Part shown: piece by piece, positions 1 to 11,900 of the stretch
Numbering within the stretch: position 1 is the first letter of the stretch
Layout: each line of letters opens with the position of its first letter
Assembly: GCA_020912385.1 (NCBI GenBank)
Contig: CP087216.1
Span: 1,240,001 to 1,304,000 of the forward strand
From: Neofusicoccum parvum
Taxonomy: Eukaryota; Ascomycota; Dothideomycetes; Botryosphaeriales; Botryosphaeriaceae
Direction: 5' to 3'
DNA: 64,000 bases
Notes under the pieces: generated by a model
What the model saw: only the letters and a program-made list of their open reading frames with translations
Databases searched by the model: none
What the model was told of the DNA's origin: nothing
Position numbers and translations under genes: made by a program

Positions 1-541
1 CAGGCTCGATTCGCTGTACCATTTCCAGAACACGACGTCCTCGTTCATCGTGGCCGACTTCAGCTTCGCCTTCTGCGCCAGGTCGAAGATCTGCAGTGTC
101 CGCTGCTGGGCCTTCAACGCGATGATCTGCTTGTTGTAGTGCATGATGGCGCTGTCGGCCTTGATGGGCCGCCGGATGATGTTGTTGCCATTCTTGAGGT
201 CGATTATGATGACTTCCGGCGATGCAGTCTGGTCGGCCTGCTGCCTGACGCAGATGTACGAGTCGGACTCAAGGGTCTAGCTGGCGGGTCAATTCCATCG
301 CGTGCGATGCGCGGCGGGTCGGCGGGGCGCGACTTACACATGAGTTGAATCCTATCGAGGTGGGCTGCTGTGTGGTCAGCGCGACGCTCCGGCCAGATGT
401 ATGTTTGCGCGAACGGGTGACGTACGAGGATGTCGACTTGCGACAGCTGGACACATTCGGCGGTTAGCGGTGGCTCTGACGCAGCGCGCGGGCGACGCAT
501 ACCTGGAGCAGCTCGGAGAACTTAATGGGGAGCGGTGCCAT
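1..541 (-). CDS. CHC1: Clathrin heavy chain, N-terminal part (runs off the window)
   Basis: Encodes the first ~122 residues of clathrin heavy chain, the triskelion subunit of coated vesicles. Read on the minus strand, exons are 541-503, 446-426, 367-338 and 276-1. The spliced start reads MAPLPIKFSELLQ, then a 7-residue exon LSQVDIL, then QPTSIGFNSC, then TLESDSYICVRQ. These match the start of the clathrin terminal-domain beta-propeller, where the family carries SIGFNSC and ESDxxxCVRE-like motifs. Donors are GTATGC, GTACGT and GTAAGT; acceptors are CAG, CAG and TAG. Introns are 56, 58 and 61 nt. The 21-nt second exon is forced, because the family alignment needs exactly that segment. The rest of the roughly 1,680-residue protein lies left of base 1. 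Identification is firm; the exact junctions are inferred. Confidence 0.93.
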
Positions 542-2220
542 GGCTGCGAGTTTGCGGGATTGCGATTTCGTTACGCCAGCTCATCAACAAGAACCAACGC
601 CGCTCGTTATTAAGGAGAGGGGAATCGGAAAGGAAGAGGAAATCCGACAAGCCGGGGCGCCGAGCTTGCAGGGAAGCAATCCAGAAGGAAAAGGCAGGCG
701 GGGAGTGTGGTGGTGATAGTGAGAAGGTCGACTCTTGTCAGGAGTTCCATTATGATCAAGCTGGCCGCGAGCTGCGGCCCAGAAGTCGCTGCCGCTATGC
801 CTGATCCGGCGCTAGGGCTGGCTCAGCGAAGGTGCCAGGTCGTCGTCATGGCACCGACCCAGCGCAGCCCTGCAGCTGCGACGGCAGCTCTCCCGCCGTG
901 AAGACTCCAGATTGTGAGCTGCACGCGACTTGCACAATCGCCGTTGCGGCAGCACCAGACACATGCGCCTTGCCTCGCAGCACAACGGCACAACGCACTT
1001 CTGCCCAGCTCTTGCGGCAGCAACATGCACCGCACATGCACTCTTGGAGCAAGAAGGCCTTTGGATGGCCTCCTCCGGACGAATGCTTCAACTACGTGTG
1101 CATGGTGGCCTTGCGTGAACATATCCTGCCTGTGCGACACTTTGGGAGCCGGCCAAGTCCTCGCACCCAAATGCACACACTCGTTGCTTTACATTCCAAA
1201 GCCACGAGGCTTCCATCCTCAACCACTTCAACAGCGCGTAGAGAACATGGCTGGGGCCTAGCGGCGTCACCACCTCAGGACTGATTCACTGGGCAAGGTT
1301 CCGGCCAGAACAGTGGAGCAGGTAAACCCAGATGGCTTTTCCGAAACAGCATCCCCATCTGCCTCTTGCAATAGCAACTAATCCGTAGAGGACGATCAAG
1401 GGCGGCGAGACGCATACCAGCACAAGAGAACTGAAGCTGGATACTAAGACTATCGCAGGTTCGCGTCAGGATCTACGTACGGATGTCTCATTTGTTCTGG
1501 TCACGGGAGTTCGGACGGTCTGCCAGCGTGCGAGAATCTGGGTCTGAATAATGCTCCCAGCGCCCAAAGCGGAGCCCCTTTAATTTGGTAGTCAAGCGTT
1601 GTCGGTGGCTACTGGGCATCAAGAAAAGCAAAGAAGAAGAAGAAAAAAAAACAAAAGGACGTCGTACTGCTCCAGCCACGTTGTGTCTGGGTTGGTGGTC
1701 ACACGTCCGACAGCGGTGCCCTATAGGTCGTCTGTTTTTAGACGCAGCGCCAGCAGAGACCGAAGTTCGGCGCGAGGCACTGAGATCGGCTCTTGCGGAA
1801 CGGACGAGCGACGTGGAGCGTTTCAGTGGACGCAGACAGCAGGCAGCACCAGTGGCTGGCCGCACGAAGCTGCGCAAAACAGAATTGCCAGTTGGCGAAA
1901 CGCACGCTGGACGCACGAGAAAGCAAGCGGGACGACGGCATCGAGACATCACGTATAGACATGGGTGGCGGGGCCCGCAAGCGCAAGCGCAAGACGCAGC
2001 GCAGTGCAGCCCAAGCCGGAAAATTAGCGAGGGGCGCTGCAGTCAGACCTTGAGCGGCCGAACAAAGTCACCCTCACGCAGCCCACCTTCAATTTCCGCA
2101 TCCAACTCTTCCACGCCCCGACCACACCCGCCCAAGGCAGCCTGCGTCTGACGCTCTGCCCTCGCCACGCTCGTCTGCGCTCTCTGACACGATCTGCACG
2201 CGTCTGCGCTGCCCAACACC
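542..2220. other. Intergenic, upstream of CHC1 and of the eIF3j gene
   Basis: Divergent interval between two housekeeping genes, so it should hold both promoters. Open frames at 832-1284 (plus), 1488-1952 (minus) and 1585-2151 (plus) overlap each other, lack convincing starts or splice partners, and match no family I know. A purine tract lies at about 1,620-1,660. The last ~70 bases before 2221 are pyrimidine-rich, as is usual upstream of highly expressed fungal genes. Confidence 0.5.
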
Positions 2221-3253
2221 ATGCCACCATCCAAGTGGGGTACGTCATGAATCACGGCCACAAAATTGCCTGCCCGCCGGGGAGCAAGCGCCTCGCCGCG
2301 CAGGCGCTGAACAGTGGACGAGGCTGACGGCTGGTGCTTACTCGCAGACGACGAGAGCGAGGAGGAGAGCAACTCCCCTCCGGCACCGGTCGTGCGCCGC
2401 GGCAAGTTTGACGACGAGGAGGACGATGACGAGGTAGGCCCGCCCACGCGCATGCGCCCTTAGCCCGCCACCCGCTGAACTCACCCAGGTTCTCGACTCG
2501 TGGGATGCTGCCGACGACTCCGAGGTCGAGCGCGAGAAGGCAAAGAAGGCTGCTGAGGCCAAAGCAAAGGCTGAGGCTGAGGCTAAGGCCAACCACAAGA
2601 GCAAGAGCCAGCGGATGAAGGAGCGTATCGAGGAGAACAAGGCGAGGAAGGCGGCTGAATGGGACGACAGCGAAGAGGAAGAGGATGAGGCCGCGCGTCG
2701 CCTGAGGTTGCGCAAGTCTGAGATGGACTCTGACCTGGCCGCCGCCGAGGACCTTTTCGGCGAGCTGGCTATCGGCTCTGGCAGCAAGCGCTCTGCGGCG
2801 AAGCCTACCGTCCTGGCCGACCCGAGCGACTCAACCAATACCATCGACCTGTCGACGCTCAAGATCTTCAACCCAACGACCAAGGACGACTTCCACAAGC
2901 TCCGCGAGACCCTGGCACCGCTGCTCTCGGCCAACGCCAAGAAGCCGCAGTACGCCCTCTTCCTGCAGGAGTTCTGCAAGCAGATCGCCAAAGAGCTGCC
3001 CAGCGACCAGATCAAGAAGGTGTCCAGCGGCCTGACCACGCTGTCGAACGAGAAGCTCAAGGAGGAGAAGGCGGCGGAGAAGGGCGGGAAGAAGACCAAG
3101 GCGGCGAAGACAAAGACGAGCCTGAATGCCTCGCGCGACGTCTCGTTCAAGGCTGACACTGCAACTTACGACGACGACTTTGGCGAGTAAGTATTCGCGG
3201 CCATCTCCAAGCTTGGCTCAAACTGACGGTGCCTCAGCGACGATTTCATGTGA
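2221..3253 (+). CDS. HCR1: Eukaryotic translation initiation factor 3 subunit J
   Basis: eIF3j, the loosely bound eIF3 subunit that sits near the 40S decoding centre and, in yeast, also aids 20S pre-rRNA processing and termination. Exons are 2221-2239, 2348-2433, 2489-3186 and 3238-3253, giving 272 residues. The family start MPPSKWDD and acidic first 40 residues are present. A Lys/Glu-rich helical middle follows (MKERIEENKARKAAEW), and the C-terminus ends in acidic residues plus DDFM, the typical eIF3j tail. The first exon is only 19 nt and stops inside the conserved WDD motif. The last exon is 16 nt; without its splice the protein would end at a TAA inside the GTAAGT donor. Length fits the family (about 265 residues). 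Flanked by the divergent CHC1 gene. Confidence 0.93.
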
Positions 3254-4351
3254 AACCCATTGCGGCTCGTCCTTCTACACCCCACCTCCCCCACCTACTC
3301 GAGGCGGCGTACATCAACTCGCGATGCCGCTACCGACGCACCGCGAGTGCGAGTATGCCTCGCGGCGGAGCTCGTCTTGCGCTCTTGAAACGGCCCGCAA
3401 AGCTCTCACGCCAATCTGGCAGACTAGCGACAACCTAGACAGGGCTGCCTCGTGTGCAAGAGGCGTTCGAAGCAGCAGATCGGAAACCACAGCCTCGTAG
3501 GGTGTACGCACTCGAGGAAGTTGGAGACGTCTCTGTTGCATTCCTCCTGGCGTTCAACATATCGGCTACACCTGCACACACCCATCCGCATCCCTTCATC
3601 AAAAGGCCTCTTTCCTTCTCATTCACTAGCTTTCGGGTTCTTTTGGACACACGTGGGTCTGTCTGGTCGGCACGACATTCGGTTTTCATGTATCTTACTT
3701 GGGTAGTTTCAAGGAGGAGCAATGAGAGCAGCTTTCCCCTCTTTCTCTACAATTCCGCCCGGGGCCCATTCCGCCCGGGCTTTCGTTCTGCGTCCGAGTT
3801 CCTCGCCTCTGCCTTCCCCGAGCTCGCCGATCCTGTTCGCTTCACGAGGCGCAGTAACGTTCGGTGCGGACGTGCAGCGTGTGGCCCCGCCGTGCCGTTC
3901 AATGCAAACACTACGGCCGTGATCCACGCGAAGTTGTAGGAGGATACCTAACACACAACCACGCCGCGCCGGGTGGTCCACCATTTAGAAACGGCTGCTA
4001 TGCTTTCCCACCTCATTTTCCACCAATGATCCCGGCTGCACCTCCCAAAACAAGGAACTTCCCGTAGGGATTGCGGAAGGTTTACGCGTTCGCCGTTGGG
4101 CTGTGGCTGTGGTTTGGGAGCGAGCTACAGACCAGATCTTAGTGCCAGCTGAGCAAAGAAGCCTAGCCTCCGACGTGTTTGTATGGGATAAGTTGTGCAG
4201 TGTGTGTCGTGTGCTACCTAGTAAGTTTCTGCATATAAGAAGGGCGAAGCACTCAGGCCAAGCTGTGTCTCGAGGCAACCCTCCCAACCACCGTCCGTAC
4301 TTTTGTGTTCCCTTCTCTATACCACTCGTTTCGGTATAAACATTTATTCCA
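3254..4351. other. Intergenic between eIF3j and a small coiled-coil gene
   Basis: Contains the 3' end of the eIF3j transcript and the promoter of the next gene. Open frames here (for example 3454-3939 plus, 3709-3984 minus) show no family signature. I see no other feature except the TATA-like element listed separately. Confidence 0.45.
4233..4238 (+). promoter_or_regulatory. TATA-like element
   Basis: ATATAAG-type element about 115 bases before the start of the small gene at 4352. Spacing fits a TSS near 4265. Position and motif only; weak evidence. Confidence 0.3.
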
Positions 4352-5343
4352 ATGGTCGCCCTTGTCGAAAGCCACGCCCTTCAACCGAAGTCGTTCATGT
4401 CTTCCTCTTCCCCCAAGGCAGACGCTGCACGAGAGGCAATTAAAGTGCAGGGGCGGCAGTATGCGAGGCTCAGAGACGAGGGCGGCGACATTGACGTGCT
4501 CCGTGGCATTCTGAAGGGCATGATTTCTGATTCCGAGAAGTGAGTATCTCTCAGGTTCCTCTTTTGGCGAATGCTCCTTGCTCTCTCTCTCTCTTTCGCC
4601 CGTGTCCCGCTCGTCCATCCGCTGTCCTTCCCAGGACAGTCTGTCAATGTTTCCAATTTCTCCCATTCTGTATACCCTCAGCTCTGCTTTACATGGTTTA
4701 CGTCCTCGTTTTTCCATATTTAACTTTAGGCTCTCCGTCTGGCGAGAGATCATCTCGGATCCGGGTTTCACATTTCGTGATCTCTCGCCTACCAGCACAC
4801 AAGCGAGCTTCTATTTTCATCGGCTACGGGCGATTCATTTAATGCTTTCTGCTTCTTTACACCTAGATTCTCTGGCTGTTGCTCCATCGCGCAATTCCTC
4901 CGGCCCCCTCCGTATTAATGCAATATGCACTTCATGCATGATGCATACACTCCACCTCACGAGCACAAGACACCACATCTCCATAGCTCCACGGAACTAC
5001 TTTCTTCCCGAACTCTCTAGTCGTGTCCCCGTCCTCGTTATTTCTTCTTCTTTCTCAGCTTGTTTCCTGTTTTCTCGGCGGTCTGACCGTGTCTCAGTCT
5101 ATAGGCTTTGGATCGGTAGAACTAATCTCGGCATTACTCAGGCTCATCAGCACCCTCGTTCAGCAGCAAAGCACATCTTCGGCCGAGCCGTTCGAAATCC
5201 ACGAACGCCGCATCGAGACGCTGCAAGCCAGCATCGACCAGTACAGGCTCCAGTCTTTGCACTTGGAGCTCGACGATGGCTCGCAAGGCAAAGAAGGGTG
5301 GGATGATCAAGAGAGGAGCTCGTGGCTAAGGCTTTGCGAATGA
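4352..5343 (+). CDS. Small coiled-coil protein of unknown function
   Basis: Two-exon model 4352-4539 and 5142-5343, 129 residues. The frame joins exactly: AA before GTGAGT plus G after the acceptor make a Lys codon. The product is helical and charged throughout, with stretches such as AREAIKVQGRQYARLRDEGG and EIHERRIETLQASIDQYRLQ that have heptad-like hydrophobics. The second Met (4397, MSSSSPKAD) is an equally good start. The 602-nt intron is much longer than any other in the window; it holds a (TC)n run near 4580 and a branch-like ACTAATC 10-20 bases before the acceptor. I do not recognise a family. The protein could be a coiled-coil subunit of a larger complex, or the model may miss an internal exon. 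Confidence 0.45.
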
Positions 5344-6045
5344 TTGTGACGCGGGTGTTAAAAGAGGCACATTCGGACCTTTTATTTTCATTCGGATTTC
5401 TTCGCCTTCTGTACCTCCTTTTTCATTTCCTACCCATTCTTCTTCTTCTCCTCCATTCTTTTTTTTTCCCCTTCACCTTCCTACACCATTCAGGTGGTGG
5501 TTTGGAGGCCTGCGAGATGTTCTTCCTCGCTTTTTTCCTCCATGACTTCCGGTTGTCTTTCTTACTTTGAGGGGTAAGCGGAGGACGCCTTGCACGAGCA
5601 GCGAGGCCAAGTTACGATAGCACACTCCTTGTGATAAACGAAAGAGACGAGAATAGCGGCGGTTTGCCATCACTCGCTCAAAGCCGCAATCCGCGGGCAG
5701 CCCGCGCAGGGCAACAAATGAAGACCTTGAAAATTCGTTTTCCGTATTTCCATTACTGATCAGGTGGCGGGTATTCGAAACGTAACAGGGAAGAACATCC
5801 TTAGTTCCTTGATGTCCTTCTCTTGTGATGTTCCTGCTCCTGTATCCCAAACGCCGTGCCGTGCAAAGTTGATTCCGAGATCCATCGCGCATGCTTTTTC
5901 CTGACCCAAACCGAAACGCCTTGCTACCGGGTCTCGGGCAGCATGTCTAGCCCGAGCTCAGTACCATAAAACATGTGAACCTTTCCATGTGAGAAAGTTT
6001 CACTGGGGCAATTCTAGCGGACGCGTACCCTGATCTTGTGAAAGC
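5344..6045. other. Convergent intergenic region
   Basis: Lies between the 3' ends of the small coiled-coil gene (plus) and FCF1 (minus). Pyrimidine-rich at about 5,380-5,480. No gene or RNA seen. Confidence 0.5.
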
Positions 6046-6913
6046 TTATTTCTCTGGGGCATCCGGCAATCTCTCGATCACATATTTACCACGAGCCACA
6101 GACATGATTGGACAACCGGGTATCTTCCTAAGTCGACGTTTTAAATCACGGTCTGATTTACAGTCAGCAGAAGCACATTTTTTCCAGTCTAGAGGACTTA
6201 CCGTTTGTGGCCACGATATAGACCTTGTGCTTCTGAACCCTGTCGACAATGCCTACAGAGGAGTCAGTATGAGTCTCAAGGATCCAATGGATCAGCGCTT
6301 GCAGTTCGCCGGGCTCACTCACAGTCATCTGCATAGACGCCCTTGTGGTCACACTGGAGCCGTTCCCACCGTTCGTCACGCGCTATTCTCAAGGCAATGC
6401 GGTATTTCGGGCCCAATTTCTCGAGTTCGGCCATGACGCAGGAGGTTATGACGGGCGTGCACTTGGCATAGAGGCAGTCCATCATGGCAGGGAGAAGCTC
6501 GAGCTTGCGCTGCACGGTGTGGGAGAGAAAGTTCTGCGTGAGGGTCAGCAGGCCGGCAGTGTGGATGGCTGGGAAGGGCGCGCACGGTATCAACGAGAAC
6601 CGAGTCTGTCGGAAAGTCAGCTTCGAGATGGCGGGCAGAGGAGAGGACGACGCACACGGAGGAACGAGACTTGTGTTGTACTGGAAAAACAACGAGGACG
6701 AGACCTGAGGCACCTCGCGCACGACGTCGTCGGGCTTGGCCTTTTTCTTCGCCTGCTCGGCATCAGCAGAAAGCTGGTTTTTCTTGAGGCGGGCCTAAAA
6801 CAAAGCATCCAGGTAAGCAAGAGCGCGCGGCAGGAGGACGGAGCGCTTACGTCGCGCTGGCCGATGACGCGCTTGACCTGGGCGAACTTGCGGGTGCGCT
6901 TCTGGACACCCAT
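6046..6913 (-). CDS. FCF1: rRNA-processing PIN-domain protein Fcf1/Utp24
   Basis: Small-subunit processome endonuclease that cleaves pre-rRNA around the 18S 5' end (family knowledge). Minus-strand exons are 6913-6851, 6794-6656, 6605-6586, 6533-6323, 6252-6202 and 6152-6046; total 196 residues, against about 190-200 in the family. The start MGVQKRTRKFAQVKR is the conserved basic N-terminus. The 20-nt third exon encodes SVLVDT, which completes the PIN-domain metal-binding Asp (about residue 73). Later come the family blocks MMDCLYAKCTPVITSCVMAE, GVYADDC with acidic metal ligands, KVYIVATNDRDLKRRLRK, and IPGCPIMSVARGKY. Five introns of 49-70 nt. Shares a 686-base divergent promoter region with the Csi2-like gene. 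PIN catalytic residues appear intact. Confidence 0.95.
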
Positions 6914-7599
6914 GGCGACGGGGGCAGCGGCGGCAGCGGCGGCGGGCGAGCACGGCGGGCGGGGCGCGGAGCAGGATGGTGGTGCTGGACGGGCGGCGCT
7001 GCGGCTCAAAAAAGAGTTGCGGGTCGCAGCTGCTATCGGCCGCGCTATCGCCCCGTGACCCGGCGCCGGAACAACGACGGGGCAGGGATGGCTATTCTGG
7101 GGTGTTGACGGCCCCTGCTGATCGGGCGTCAGCAGGCAAGGTACGTGACGCTGCCGGCGCCCTGCAGCCCTCGCAGTTGCATGTCCCACAGCGCGTCTCC
7201 ATCTGCTGCATCCTCCCCGTCCGAGCCTGTGCGCTGGGAACTGCCCGCCGTCTGCTCGTGCCGTGCCGGAGCCTGACGATTGCCGTCCTGGGTTTCGTTG
7301 CCGCCGCCGCCGCCGCCGAGCCCATCCGGGCTGCGAGCCCGCGCTGAGCCACGCGAAGGAGCGGCAACACGAGCATTGCGACGCTCCCCTTGTTTTGCCT
7401 CTCCAGTCTCCACCATCCGCCATCAGCCAAGCGCTTGCGTGCCACCGGCATTCCAGCGCCGCCCACACCAGCCCCGCGAGCCACGACGGGCTCTGTCCTG
7501 CGCTTCTGTCCTGCGCTTCTCTCCTGAGCGACGCCGGCCCTCCTCCAACCTCGGTCCTGACCTCACCACCGCCGGCCACCCCACGGCCAGTCGCCCACC
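6914..7599. promoter_or_regulatory. Divergent promoter region, FCF1 and Csi2-like gene
   Basis: 686 bases between two divergent start codons. GC-rich, with a GCC triplet run at about 7,300-7,318. No clear TATA element on either side. Open frames on both strands come from base composition. Confidence 0.5.
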
Positions 7600-8933
7600 A
7601 TGCGGTCCGTCGCCGTGCGCCTGTCTGAGCGCTCCGCTGCTAACCCTTCCGCAGGGCCTTCCTCTACGCGCTCCTCCTGCTCCTGGCACTGGTGACTCTC
7701 GCCTCTGCCCAGAGCGACGCCACGACCACTGCCGCCGCGACGACCGGAACCAACGATGCCACCACCACCGCTGCAGCCGAGACGACGGCCGACGCGACCA
7801 CCACGGCAGCAGCGACAACCGACAGTGACACTGCATCGTCTGACGATTCCAGTGCCACCAGCGCATCCACCGAGTCGGCCGCCTCCACAACGGCCGCCGC
7901 AACTACCACCGGCGATGCCTCGTCTACGACCTCTGCGTCGCAAACGACGCGCAGCTCTGCAACCACAACCCTGGGAAACACTGCCAGCTCCGTGCGCACA
8001 AAGTCTGACCTCCCAACCCTCGCTGGCGCCGGCATTCCCACCGTGATTGTGCCCGATCTTTCCAGTGCGCCCTTTATGCAGAAGTCGTCCTATCCGGAGG
8101 GCACCGTCTTCATATGTGTGGGCGCAATTCTGGGTTTCCTTGGCATGTGTATCCTGGCATGGCGTGCGATGATCGCATACGCACTGCACCGCAGCGTGAA
8201 GAAGGCTGCCATGGCCCAGAGCATGAGCGACAGCAAGACTATGCGCGGTCCCGGCTCGACGTATGGCCCCGGCGGCGCCATGTACAACGCAGTGGGACAC
8301 GGCAGCACCCTGTCCCTGGACCACCTCAAATCGCCCCACCACGGCGGTCCCAAGTCGCCGCTGGAAAAGACGCGCTTCGCCCCCAGCCAGTCGTCGCTTT
8401 TCTTCTCTCCCACGGCCGACAACCCAAACCGTGTCTCGCACTACAGCTTGCCCGGCAATCGCTCGTCCACCTATCTCCCCGCCGGCTACTATGCGGCAGG
8501 AAACTCGACTCTCAGCCCCACCGCCGGCACCTTTGGCAATCCGCGCACCCGTTCCATGTACTCGCAAAACTACACCGGCCCTTCACCGCCCGAGTCTCCG
8601 GGCCTGCCGCCCAGCTCGCGCGACGGGCCTGCGCACGTTCCGCACAGCCCGCTTGAGAGCCGGCACCCCAGTGGCTCGTACAACAACGCCCTGTACCCGC
8701 GCCCGCCGGGAAGTCGCGGTAACGACTCGTCTGCAGGCGCGCGCAGCAGCGTTGCCGGCACCGTCGCTGGTGGGAACAGTACCAGCACGCTTAATCTGAA
8801 CGCTCCGCCGCAAGGTCGCGCTCCCAGCGCCTACCTCGAGGACCTCTTCGAGAACGGCACTGACCTTCCTGGCCCTGGTCCGGACCACTACACTCCGAGG
8901 CGCGGTCGCCGTGAGAGTGGCTCCCGATTCTGA
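7600..8933 (+). CDS. CSI2: Csi2-like type I membrane glycoprotein
   Basis: Predicted single-pass surface protein related to fungal Csi2, linked in yeast to the septin ring and chitin deposition. Exons 7600-7604 and 7655-8933, 427 residues. A 5-nt first exon (ATGCG) joins to give MRAFLYALLLLLALVTLASA, an excellent signal peptide; the 50-nt intron has a perfect GCTAAC branch site. A later donor (32-nt intron) would also keep frame but is implausibly short. Residues ~22-125 are Thr/Ser/Ala-rich, as for an O-mannosylated stalk. Then comes the family block LPTLAGAGIPT...APFMQKS.YPEGT and one transmembrane helix at ~151-175 (VFICVGAILGFLGMCILAW), followed by a basic stop-transfer and a Ser/Pro-rich cytosolic tail. 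The membrane architecture is clear; the Csi2 assignment rests on the block around the helix. Confidence 0.8.
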
Positions 8934-11900
8934 GAGGCATGAGCGCGTTTTGTTTTGAAATCTCTGTCGCATTATAATCAGGTTTGCATAAGGAGCAGCC
9001 CAAGGTAACGGCAAGGTAGACGCTGGACATCAACAAGGTATCAACTGCATGCGGGTCCGCTGCTCATATTGGGAGAGAAGCGGTTGCATCGGGACGGTCA
9101 CGGCATGGTCCAATCGGGCGGGTTTACTCATTTTGCATGCGACTGCTGCTTTACTGCGTATTTTTTTCTTTCTTTTCTTCGTTCATGCTCCTTCTACCCA
9201 TTCCTTAAAGATGGGGAGACTTAGGTGTAAGAACTAATGAGGTGATGAGACGGATTGGAGTAGGGCTAGGGGGTTTTTCTGTGCATACCTTTTCATCCCC
9301 CATCTCCCCAAGCCAACCGGGGGAATTAGGGCACACGCCGTGTGTGTACGATACCACTTTCAATTTTGATCATGTATATGAGCACAAACTTCATGACGGA
9401 CGAGCATTTAGTAAGCATGGTAATCCGGTTTGAACTAGTTATTCCATCCAATGGCTTGTCCAAGAAATGCAACCGGTGTAGTGGCTGCTGGTCTTGTTCG
9501 GACCCTTTCTAGACCTATCTGATATCAAAGAACAACCCTACTGGCATCCGAACGGACGCAAGAGCACGTAAGAGCTGAAGCATTCGCCTTGACAGGACGA
9601 CCATTTCCAGAAGACTTGTAGACTTGAGCTTACATCGATGATTAATGATTAACAAGCTCTCGGCTACAGACAGTGTCTGCAATCGGTGAAAGACGGCATT
9701 CACCTTTCAAGCCCAAGCGCGGTCGGACATAGGCGTTCGAAGAGTTCATCCACGTGCGAAAGTGCCTTCTCAAGACGGATACTTCAACTCTACACGCAGG
9801 TCGTGGTTGTAGAAATCAACGGCGGCAATCGATACTGCCCGTCGACTGCAGCACTGCTCTGTTCGCAATCCGCATCGAGTGAGGGACAGGGTTGGTCATC
9901 AGCTTTGTGAACGTGGACATATCTTCGGCTCATGATTACCATCCCATGTTCATGGCATACAATGACAAGCTCGTAACTCACGCTCCCCCTTCGTCCCTCA
10001 ATCATCTATCAGTCGTACGTCAGATACACGAGAAAGGAGAAGATTGCCAAACGAGACCAACAATTCTCTTACGCCCGCTCGGGCTAAACACGCGCCGAAA
10101 CCTCCCTCCCATTCCCATCGCCGACTCCTTGCTTTCCTCCGAGACGTCTTGCTCCAAGCGAACGCCACAGCGCGGCCCTACCCGGCGCCCATTACTCCAT
10201 CCCGCCCTGTTCTCCGTCCGCTCTTCCCCCGACGCCCCGAACACGGAGCATCTCAGATCTCAATATATCGGATGATCTGTTCTCACTAAGCTCTCAGCTC
10301 CCGGACCTCGGTCCGCAATAATGTCTGTGAAGTCGCGTCAATGTCGGGTCATTGCGCAAGCATCGCCCTCCTCCTTCCCGTTTCCCCGGTCTGTGCCTGC
10401 CGACCGCATGCCCGATAAATTGTCTTTTTTAAGTCCGCCCCGAGCGGCATTACGTATTGACAGTTTCGCACAGGACTATGCACACGCACGAGATCCTGAA
10501 AGGGGCCCCGCCGCGGAGGACCGACCCGCGTGCTTGTTGCATGTTTTTGACACGGAGGATGCACGTACGCGTGGCTGGGTGGATCTCGGTCCGGCGGGTA
10601 TATCAGGACAGTGTGTGCGTTCCCGGTCGGTTGACTGTATGTCGTGTTTCCGAGGGAGGTGATCCATGGGAATTTGCTATCTCGAAGCGAGGGCCATTGC
10701 AAGGAAGCAAAATCGAGGGGTGGAGTGGAACGGCGTCATTCTTGATGTTCGGTTATGGGTTTGTAAAGCGAACAGGTGATATAAGTCCCTAAATTGGATG
10801 GAGCGCGGAAGAGGTGCAGTTGCAGAACCCCATAGTGCATGACATTGAGAAAATAGCCTTTCGTTGTCACAGCTACTTGCAAGGGAGACGGGAGTACAAG
10901 ACAATGCTCCCCCCATCGTACATCACGAATTCAACGGAGAGCTGAAGCATCTATCTTTGATCTAGGTACCTTTGGCACGTGTGCTAAAGCATCTCTGCAT
11001 CTGAATGGCACTTCATCTCCCCAGGAAGTCCGTAGTATGAGTACATGGCGTCCATATTTTTTTTACAGCCGCGATGCCACGCCTTTCCATTATCATCAGA
11101 GCTGGCTGTTCAAAACTTTCCGCACGACATGAACACAACTCACCGATAGCCTCATAGTAACCGTGCAACCTGGCTATCAATCATAGCAACTCTACCCGAA
11201 CAACACCTAGCACCATATATGAGCCTCGCCAGGTTATCCTCCCTGGCGTCACAAACTCTAATTCATGCGTCAACTAACCACCCGGTCAACTTTATTTCAC
11301 AATTCATGTAGGGCGAAACCCAATTACACCAGGAATCTTCTATATTTAGCTTACATTATCAAATGAAGTTCGATTGGAGAAGAAGAAGAGTGGTACGAAT
11401 TGAGTTTGTAGTGGAGGGGTCTTGTCTCGACAGCGTTGGAAGATTCCAATTAACACGGCGGAGTTCTTGTTGGAAGGAACACTTCCAGGGCAGAATCAGA
11501 GACGTATGGCTGGTGATCAGATCAACTGCCAGACAGAGACACACGAATAAAGTCATTTGGAGCAGAAGAAGAGGGCCTCTGCAGCATCCACATGAAGGCA
11601 AAGGCAAAAAAACAAAGACTCCGATTTCCTAACCCTAGCCATGACTTCCTAGCTATTTGAGCGACTAATCGCAGCAGCGTTTGAAGAGATCCTTGCTTTT
11701 TCCTTTGTTTCTCCTTTTTCCCGTTTTCTCTCCAGAAAGGACAGTTGCAGGAACGCCTTTTTTGCCTTGTTTACAACAAGTAGCAAAGGCAGCAACAGAC
11801 GCAGCAATGTAAAGCTACCTTATACAGGAGTACAGAAGATTAAATGAAACGCCGATTGGAGAACCCGCCATTCATTTGTCGTTTCCTTGAATTCCTCAGT

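Noticed and set aside
832..2151. Overlapping open frames of 117-188 codons on both strands
   Set aside because: They overlap in several frames, use unlikely starts and have no family blocks or splice partners; base composition explains them.
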